Source: Actinobacteria bacterium UBA3028 (GTDB lineage: Bacteria; Actinomycetota; Actinomycetes; Nanopelagicales; Nanopelagicaceae). From it: 7,083 nucleotides of DNA. The translations under genes were made by a program, and so were the position numbers. Below the pieces are notes generated by a model, which saw only the letters and a program-made list of their open reading frames with translations, had not been told where the DNA came from and did no database searches. Below, piece after piece: positions 1 to 4,488 of the stretch; the first letter of the stretch is position 1; each line of letters opens with the position of its first letter. The stretch is taken from assembly GCA_002367715.1 (NCBI GenBank), contig DFDL01000038.1, positions 48,537 to 55,619 on the forward strand, read 5' to 3'.

Positions 1-56
1 GTAAAGTCAAAGGCTAGATATTTATCTCGGATGCGCTCTTTAATCTCATTGAACAT
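1..56 (-). CDS. 5' end of an unidentified gene (partial; possibly comEA by position)
   Basis: A frame opens with ATG at 56-54 and runs off the window edge, giving 18 complete codons that read MFNEIKERIRDKYLAFDF. The frame has a stop (TAG) 10 codons upstream of the ATG and no other ATG, GTG or TTG between, so this ATG is the natural start. No strong Shine-Dalgarno is visible just before it. The fragment is charged and helix-like, with no signal peptide in the part seen. In several actinobacteria the gene after leuS encodes the DNA-uptake protein ComEA, which starts with a short basic cytoplasmic stretch before its membrane helix; this fragment would fit, but that is inference from position only. 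It lies 58 bases after the leuS stop, in the same direction, so it may be cotranscribed. Confidence 0.5.
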   Translation of the reverse strand, partial: MFNEIKERIRDKYLAFDF

Positions 57-114
57 AGAGCGAAAAATACCCAGAGAATTTCTTGACTAGAGTAATTAGA
101 AATTGTGCTGTGAA
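57..114. other. Spacer between leuS and the next gene
   Basis: This 58-base AT-rich spacer follows the leuS stop codon (TAA at 117-115). I see no GC-rich hairpin followed by a run of T, so there is no obvious intrinsic terminator, and no convincing -35/-10 pair on the minus strand. Read-through from leuS into the next gene is therefore likely, but this is a negative observation. Confidence 0.6.
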
Positions 115-2571
115 TTAAAGAACGATGTTAACTAACTTTGGCGCCCTAGTAATTACCTTAGTTATTTTTTGACCAGCTATCGCAGCTGCAATTTCCGGGT
201 TAGCCATTGCTAATTTTTCAAGCTCGGTATCTGAAATATTTGGTGATACCTCTATACGATCCTTAATCTTTCCATTGATCTGAAAGATTGCAGTTACGGC
301 ATCTGCTTCAAGCAATTTTGGATCAACCTGTGGCCAACCAGCTAAGGCAACCCCTGGCTTGTGGCCAAGAATTTCCCACATCTCCTCTGAGGTAAATGGT
401 GCAACTAAAGAGAGCGCAATCGCAATCGCCTCCGCTGCCTCTCGTACTGCAGGATCTGCTGGCCCACAGCCAGAATCAATTGCCTTACGGGTTGCATTAA
501 CGAGCTCCATGACGCGAGCAACTGCAACGTTAAATCTAAAGGATTCAACTGCAAAGCCAACATCATGAATTGCTTTATGAGTTACCTTGCGAAGCGCCAG
601 ATCGCCGCTATCAAAATTGACTCCGGTTTTACTAGTTACATCACCAGCGATCCGCCAAGCGCGATTTAAGAATTTCACTGAGCCAGATGGTGAAACATCT
701 GCCCAATCGACATCATCTTCTGGCGGTCCAGCAAATACCAGGGCAAGTCGAATTGCATCTACGCCGTGATTTGCAAGCTCATCAGAGAGGCGAACTAAAT
801 TTCCGCGAGATTTAGACATCGCAGATCCATCCATCAGCACCATTCCTTGGTTTAACAACCTAGTAAATGGCTCTATAAAATTTAAATGTCCTAAATCATG
901 AAGCACCTTGGTGAAGAAGCGCGAATAAAGAAGGTGCAAAATCGCATGGGTTACGCCACCTACATATTGGTCAACAGGTAGCCAGGTCTCAACTTCCTCC
1001 TTATTAAAGGCGACATCATGGCGATCGGTGCTTGTATAGCGAAGGAAGTACCAAGATGAATCGAAGAAGGTATCCATCGTGTCAGCATCGCGCCTTGCCG
1101 GTGCACCACATTTTGGACATGCAACATTTACCCAATCTTCTGCAGCGCCAAGAGGTGAAGTTCCCTTTGGCTTTAGGTCCAACCCAGTTGCAGATGGCAG
1201 TTCGACAGGCAGCGCTGCTTGTTCAACTGGAACTTCACCACACTTTTCGCAGTGAATGATTGGAATTGGTGTACCCCAGAAACGTTGACGCGAAATTAAC
1301 CAGTCACGCAACCGATAATTCTTTGCGCCCTTACCAAGGTCTTTTGCTGCAAGCTCTTCAATTATTTTGGTAATTGCATCGCTCTTATTTAGGCCATTTA
1401 GCGAGCCAGAATTTACTAACTTTCCATCACCAGTGGTTGCGATACCGCTCTCAATTGGATCACCTTCATCACTCTCGACTACTACCTGAACCGGCAGCCC
1501 CATCGCCTTTGCAAAATCTAGATCTCGCTGATCGTGCGCAGGTACAGCCATAATTGCGCCAGTTCCATAATCCGCAAGAACATAATCACTTGCCCAGATT
1601 GGAAGCTTTGCACCATTTACCGGATTGATGGCATTTCGCTCAAGAAAAATTCCGGTCTTTGGTCGATCAGTTGCTAACCGATCAATATCAGTAACTGCCT
1701 TAACGCCCTCAAGATACTTGTTAAATCGATCCTCAACCTTTGAGCCAGTTACAAGCTCCGCTGCAAGTGCTGAGTCGGCAGCCACCACCATAAAGGTTGC
1801 GCCATACAAAGTATCGGGACGGGTTGTGTAAATAGTTACAGGCTCATCTCGTCCTTCAATGATGAATTTAACCTCAGCACCGATAGAGCGCCCAATCCAG
1901 TTGCGCTGCATCATCAGAACTTTCTCTGGCCATTGGCCTTCGAGTTGCTCCATGTCATCTAATAATCGATCGGCATAATCTGTAATCTTTAAATACCACT
2001 GATTTAATTTCTTCTTTGTAACCGCGGAATCACAACGCTCACAGAGCCCAGCTACTACTTGTTCATTAGCTAAAACTGTCTGACAACTTGGACACCAATT
2101 AACTGGAGAATCTTTGCGATATGCCAAGCCCTTCTTATATAACTCAAGAAATAGCCACTGATTCCATTTGTAGTACTCAGGATCGCACGTATGTAGAACG
2201 CGATCCCAATCAAAGGAGCATGCAAATCTACGCATCGAGGCTTTCTGTACTGCAATATTTTCATAGGTCCAAGCCCTGGGATCTTCGTTGCGCTTTATGG
2301 CCGCATTCTCCGCTGGCAATCCAAATGCATCCCAACCAATCGGGTGCATAACATTGAAGCCCTTTTGAATCCAGTACCGAGCAATCACATCACCAAGGGC
2401 GTAAGCCTCGGCATGTCCCATGTGCAAATCCCCAGATGGATAGGGGAACATATCTAAAACATATTTCTTTGGGCGAGTATCATCTTTGCGGCCAGATTTA
2501 AATGGTTCTAACTTGTCCCAGATGGGCAACCATTTCTCTTGGACATATTGAATGTCATAGGCCTCATGCAT
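115..2571 (-). CDS. leuS: Leucyl-tRNA synthetase (LeuRS), short zinc-containing form
   Basis: This cytoplasmic class I synthetase attaches leucine to tRNA-Leu and edits mischarged products. The 818 residues cover the whole enzyme. The HIGH motif is HMGH at 50-53, preceded by the MFPYPSG signature (41-47). A cysteine pair set at 160/163 and 177/180 looks like the zinc knuckle of the ZN-1 domain. The CP1 editing domain has TTRPDT at 249-254 and the GTGAIMAVPAHDQRD segment around 336-350. A second CxxC pair set lies at 441/444 and 485/488. The KMSKS loop reads AMSKS (584-588), with alanine for the first lysine. The C-terminal domain ends in LVNIVL, as in the family. The ATG at 2571 has GGGAG 10 bases upstream. 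Length (about 820) and the cysteine knuckles resemble the short bacterial form rather than the longer (about 950-residue) LeuRS of most Actinobacteria, which lacks the knuckle as I recall it. Confidence 0.98.
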   Translation of the reverse strand: MHEAYDIQYVQEKWLPIWDKLEPFKSGRKDDTRPKKYVLDMFPYPSGDLHMGHAEAYALGDVIARYWIQKGFNVMHPIGWDAFGLPAENAAIKRNEDPRAWTYENIAVQKASMRRFACSFDWDRVLHTCDPEYYKWNQWLFLELYKKGLAYRKDSPVNWCPSCQTVLANEQVVAGLCERCDSAVTKKKLNQWYLKITDYADRLLDDMEQLEGQWPEKVLMMQRNWIGRSIGAEVKFIIEGRDEPVTIYTTRPDTLYGATFMVVAADSALAAELVTGSKVEDRFNKYLEGVKAVTDIDRLATDRPKTGIFLERNAINPVNGAKLPIWASDYVLADYGTGAIMAVPAHDQRDLDFAKAMGLPVQVVVESDEGDPIESGIATTGDGKLVNSGSLNGLNKSDAITKIIEELAAKDLGKGAKNYRLRDWLISRQRFWGTPIPIIHCEKCGEVPVEQAALPVELPSATGLDLKPKGTSPLGAAEDWVNVACPKCGAPARRDADTMDTFFDSSWYFLRYTSTDRHDVAFNKEEVETWLPVDQYVGGVTHAILHLLYSRFFTKVLHDLGHLNFIEPFTRLLNQGMVLMDGSAMSKSRGNLVRLSDELANHGVDAIRLALVFAGPPEDDVDWADVSPSGSVKFLNRAWRIAGDVTSKTGVNFDSGDLALRKVTHKAIHDVGFAVESFRFNVAVARVMELVNATRKAIDSGCGPADPAVREAAEAIAIALSLVAPFTSEEMWEILGHKPGVALAGWPQVDPKLLEADAVTAIFQINGKIKDRIEVSPNISDTELEKLAMANPEIAAAIAGQKITKVITRAPKLVNIVL

Positions 2572-2652
2572 AACGCGAATTCTCCCACGAGATAACGGTG
2601 GCTACTTACCCGACGCAGTTGCGTAAACTTCAATAATTTAACTAAATTTGAG
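2572..2652 (-). promoter_or_regulatory. leuS leader between tRNA-Ala and leuS, with two small inverted repeats
   Basis: This 81-base gap separates the 3' end of tRNA-Ala from leuS. It holds an AT-only-arm inverted repeat (AATTTA, 2-base spacer, TAAATT; 2635-2648) right after the tRNA and a second one with ACGCA/TGCGT arms around a 2-base centre (2613-2624). Neither is followed by a T-run, so they do not look like intrinsic terminators. The AT-rich repeat could contain a -10 element for leuS, but I cannot pair it with a good -35. I see no T-box features and no leucine-rich leader peptide. Confidence 0.35.
2582..2586 (-). promoter_or_regulatory. Ribosome binding site of leuS
   Basis: The minus strand reads GGGAG, separated by 10 bases from the ATG at 2571. 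It is the clearest Shine-Dalgarno in the window and supports that start. The bases just upstream (GTGG at 2588-2585) could pair with CCAC at 2601-2598 across a 9-base loop and partly cover it, but the stem is only 4 bp. Confidence 0.6.
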
Positions 2653-2725
2653 TGGAGCTGAGGGGATTTGAACCCCTGACCCCCTGCATGCCATGCAGGT
2701 GCGCTACCAGCTGCGCCACAGCCCC
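2653..2725 (-). tRNA. tRNA-Ala, anticodon GGC
   Basis: The minus strand folds into a complete 73-base cloverleaf. The acceptor stem pairs GGGGCTG with CAGCTCC and contains the G3:U70 wobble pair that is the main identity element for alanyl-tRNA synthetase; the discriminator base is A. The anticodon stem CCTGC/GCAGG closes the loop ATGGCAT, giving anticodon GGC, which reads GCC and GCT alanine codons. The T arm has the standard GGGG-TTCAAAT-CCCC form and the D arm contains the usual GGTAGCGC core. The CCA tail is not encoded: after the discriminator the sequence continues CTC. The gene sits between the phosphatase gene and leuS, all on the same strand, 47 bases after the phosphatase stop, so it could be cut out of a longer transcript or have its own promoter. 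Confidence 0.97.
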
Positions 2726-2740
2726 AATTTCTAAATCTAG

Positions 2741-2769
2741 ATTAACTACGAAGGCAGACTTTATCTCAA
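2741..2769 (-). promoter_or_regulatory. Candidate weak promoter of tRNA-Ala
   Basis: On the minus strand TTGAGA (2769-2764) is followed after 17 bases by GTTAAT (2746-2741), each a 4-of-6 or better match to the -35 and -10 consensus. The tRNA begins 15 bases after the -10. The -10 overlaps a perfect 10-bp palindrome, AATCTAGATT (2734-2743). The elements match by eye only; the -35 lies directly after the stop of the upstream phosphatase gene. Confidence 0.3.
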
Positions 2770-2772
2770 AAA

Positions 2773-3429
2773 TTAAGCAGGAGCCTCATTGCCGATTACC
2801 GGCTCTGGAATCGATCCAGCATTGTGTTCGACCAGAGTCCAACCTGAATTTGTGAAGATATTCGGTTCTAAAACTGACCAAGAGGCATTTGAAAGTCCGC
2901 CCAGAGCGGGCCACTTTTCAAGTGGTAACTCGAGGATTGAACCTAGAAGTGCTCTCGATGTTCCACCATGAGTTACGAAAATAATTGTCCCTGAGCTCTC
3001 GGTTGTTCCACGATCGATTGCTGATCTTGCACGCTTTGCTACCGCACTGCGCGATTCTCCGGTCTCACCAGCTCTGACATCTTCACCGAACATCCATTGC
3101 TTAAATCGCTCGCCATCTTCTTCTCGATTTTGGGCGCCAGTCTTTCCCTCCCAGTTTCCACCATTTGTTTCGCGCAGATCTGGGTCAATCTCTAATTTAA
3201 TATTTGTTAGATCAACCAAGGCTTGAGCAGTCTGCTGTGTACGGATTAAATCACTTGCGATTATGCGAGTTGGATTCATTCCAGCTAAGACCTTTGCAGC
3301 ATGTCCAACTTGATAAAGCCCAACCTCATTTAGCGGGATATCAGAGTGTCCCTGATAGCGATTCTCGACATTCCAATTCGTCTGGCCATGGCGCCAGAGA
3401 ACCACTCGAATTTTTGGTTTATCAATCAT
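2773..3429 (-). CDS. Histidine phosphatase (phosphoglycerate-mutase-like), GpgP/Rv2419c type
   Basis: This 218-residue protein is a histidine-phosphatase-superfamily enzyme of the cytoplasm, which removes phosphate through a phosphohistidine intermediate. The RHG motif is at 13-15 (catalytic H14) after the first strand, followed by QTNWN. A second arginine is in DLIRT (R63), the acid is E87 in LRETNGGNWEG, and the second histidine is H154 in FVTHGG, so the catalytic set is complete. The stretch WPALGGLSNASW (173-184) resembles the corresponding part of mycobacterial GpgP (glucosyl-3-phosphoglycerate phosphatase), which also lies directly after nadD and rsfS. I infer an orthologue of that family; the substrate in this organism is not shown by the sequence and could be another phosphosugar or phosphoglycerate. 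The ATG is 7 bases after the rsfS stop with no clear Shine-Dalgarno, so translation is probably coupled to rsfS. Confidence 0.92.
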   Translation of the reverse strand: MIDKPKIRVVLWRHGQTNWNVENRYQGHSDIPLNEVGLYQVGHAAKVLAGMNPTRIIASDLIRTQQTAQALVDLTNIKLEIDPDLRETNGGNWEGKTGAQNREEDGERFKQWMFGEDVRAGETGESRSAVAKRARSAIDRGTTESSGTIIFVTHGGTSRALLGSILELPLEKWPALGGLSNASWSVLEPNIFTNSGWTLVEHNAGSIPEPVIGNEAPA

Positions 3430-3436
3430 CTTTTAA

Positions 3437-3799
3437 CTATCTAACTTCCGAAACTTGTAATTCAATTCGAGGGCAATCATTCCAAAGGCGATCTAGCATG
3501 TAATAGTTGCGAAGCTCTTGACTCTGGATGTGTACAACCAAATCTGAATAATCCAGCAAGATCCACTGCCCCTTGCCTTCACGGCGAATTGGCTTCTCAC
3601 CGATTTCGGCCATCGCCTTAAAAACGCCATCGGCAATCGCATCAACTTGATTTTCATTTGCGCCGGTTGCAATTAAAAATACTTCAGATAGGACCATCTG
3701 ATCTGTCATATCCATAGCGACAATATCTACACCAAGCTTGTCTGCAATAGCTTGCGCTGCAACCTGTGTCAGATTGGTGACGCTCTTACCTGCTGCCAT
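3437..3799 (-). CDS. rsfS: Ribosomal silencing factor RsfS (DUF143/Iojap family)
   Basis: RsfS binds ribosomal protein uL14 on the 50S subunit and blocks joining with the 30S subunit, lowering translation when nutrients are short. The 120 residues match the usual family length. The family core is present: a start with an amphipathic helix, then VDIVAMDMTDQ (24-34), LIATGANENQVDAIAD (42-57), the EGKGQWILLDYSDLVVHI segment (74-91) and the ELRNYYMLDRLW signature (95-106). The ATG at 3799 has GAGG 5 bases upstream and lies inside the end of nadD: the two genes overlap by 14 bases in different frames, so they are almost certainly cotranscribed and probably translationally coupled. nadD-rsfS adjacency is widespread in bacteria. 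Confidence 0.97.
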   Translation of the reverse strand: MAAGKSVTNLTQVAAQAIADKLGVDIVAMDMTDQMVLSEVFLIATGANENQVDAIADGVFKAMAEIGEKPIRREGKGQWILLDYSDLVVHIQSQELRNYYMLDRLWNDCPRIELQVSEVR

Positions 3800-4355
3800 A
3801 TAGGCCTCTATCTCTTATGTAATTGAGCACTGTAGGAGAGATTGTCTCTGGGGTTTTTCCCTTTGCAAAATCTTCACGGATTTTTGTTGCACTGATATCC
3901 AGCGCCTTGATATCTAACTCTTTAAATTCAGATCCAGCAGAACCTGGGCGCTTGATAACTAAGATTGCAGCCTGCTTTTTAACATCATCGCTGCGCTTCC
4001 ATTTATGGAGCGTAGCTGCGGCATCACTTCCAAGTACCAGAGTGAACTCATCTTTTGGAAAGAATGCTCGAAGTGATTGCAAGGTATCAAAGGTATATGT
4101 AGCGCCTTTGCGCGAAGTTTCGATATCTAGAACTACAACTTTTGTTTGAAGCTCATCAGATAGATCCTCTAGCGCTTTGCTACACATTTCTAATCTCTCA
4201 CCTGGTGTAGCTATTGGTTTTTCTGGGCGAAGATATGGGTCACCGGTAGGAATCAACATGATCTGATCAAAGTTCTTGGCGAGAGCTTCAATTATATGAA
4301 GGTGGCCTAGATGGGGTGGATCAAAAGTTCCACCAAGAATTGCTACTTTTGAGAT
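3786..4355 (-). CDS. nadD: Nicotinate-nucleotide adenylyltransferase NadD, with a non-canonical start codon
   Basis: NadD joins nicotinate mononucleotide to AMP from ATP, giving deamido-NAD, in the cytoplasmic NAD pathway. The nucleotidyltransferase signature GGTFDPPHLGHLH is encoded at 4334-4296, with the HxxH catalytic pair; LVLGSDAAATLHKW and the ISATKIR motif follow in order, and the protein ends at GLYGSR. The first ATG in frame (4259) lies after the GGTFDPPHLGHLH motif and would give an inactive 157-residue fragment. Upstream of it the frame stays open to a TAA at 4385-4383 with no ATG, GTG or TTG. The best starts are ATC at 4355, giving (M)SKVAILGGTFDPP and 189 residues with GGGA 8 bases before it, or ATT at 4364, which overlaps the upstream stop as ATTGA and gives 192. 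Both fit the family length. I chose 4355 because its N-terminus looks typical. The function is firm, the exact start is not. Confidence 0.93.
   Translation of the reverse strand: MSKVAILGGTFDPPHLGHLHIIEALAKNFDQIMLIPTGDPYLRPEKPIATPGERLEMCSKALEDLSDELQTKVVVLDIETSRKGATYTFDTLQSLRAFFPKDEFTLVLGSDAAATLHKWKRSDDVKKQAAILVIKRPGSAGSEFKELDIKALDISATKIREDFAKGKTPETISPTVLNYIRDRGLYGSR
3805..3808 (-). promoter_or_regulatory. Ribosome binding site of rsfS inside nadD
   Basis: GAGG on the minus strand lies 5 bases before the rsfS ATG and within the last codons of nadD. It supports the ATG at 3799 and thus the 14-base gene overlap. Confidence 0.5.
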
Positions 4356-4359
4356 GAGA

Positions 4360-4479
4360 TCAATCCCGATCCATGCGCATTGTTAAATATAGAAGCAGGG
4401 TTAAGGTTGCGAAGGCAAAGACTCCAAAGAAGATTGGCGAGGCTGAGAGTTCACGAACCTCTTCTGAATACAAAATCAT
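4360..4479 (-). CDS. 39-residue single-span membrane micro-protein upstream of nadD
   Basis: An ATG at 4479, 9 bases after the ligA stop, opens a 39-codon frame ending in TGA at 4362-4360. The N-terminus is acidic (SEEVREL, 5-11), then comes one hydrophobic segment from about 15 to 33 (starting PIFFGVFAFATL), and the C-terminus is charged (MRMDRD). By the positive-inside rule an N-out/C-in single helix is likely but the charges are few. No catalytic motif is visible. I recall similar tiny proteins, with an acidic EL-P-x-x N-terminus, one helix and a short polar tail ending in Arg/Asp-rich residues, encoded before nadD in other Actinobacteria; this is memory, not a search. The tight fit between ligA and nadD on the same strand, the membrane pattern and the overlap with the likely nadD start argue that it is real. 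Its function is unknown. The Shine-Dalgarno is weak (TTGGG). Confidence 0.72.
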   Translation of the reverse strand: MILYSEEVRELSASPIFFGVFAFATLTLLLYLTMRMDRD

Positions 4480-4488
4480 GGCCCAACT

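Noticed and set aside
2635..2648. AT-only inverted repeat after tRNA-Ala as an intrinsic terminator
   Set aside because: The arms contain only A and T, the loop is 2 bases and no T-run follows, so it would not form a stable terminator hairpin.
2652..2855. Plus-strand 67-codon frame starting MELRGFEPLTPC
   Set aside because: It is the antisense of tRNA-Ala extended into the phosphatase gene. Translations of this kind from tRNA complements are a well-known source of false proteins.
3823..4149. Plus-strand 108-codon frame
   Set aside because: It is antisense to nadD, including its conserved ISATKIR and LGSD segments.
3786..4259. nadD starting at the ATG at 4259 (157 residues)
   Set aside because: That start excludes the GGTFDPPHLGHLH nucleotide-binding motif, which is encoded in the same open frame immediately upstream.
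4360..4380. Fusion of the micro-protein to nadD by frameshift
   Set aside because: The micro-protein ends with its own TGA, and no slippery heptamer or frame-spanning signal is visible; separate genes with overlapping ends explain the layout better.
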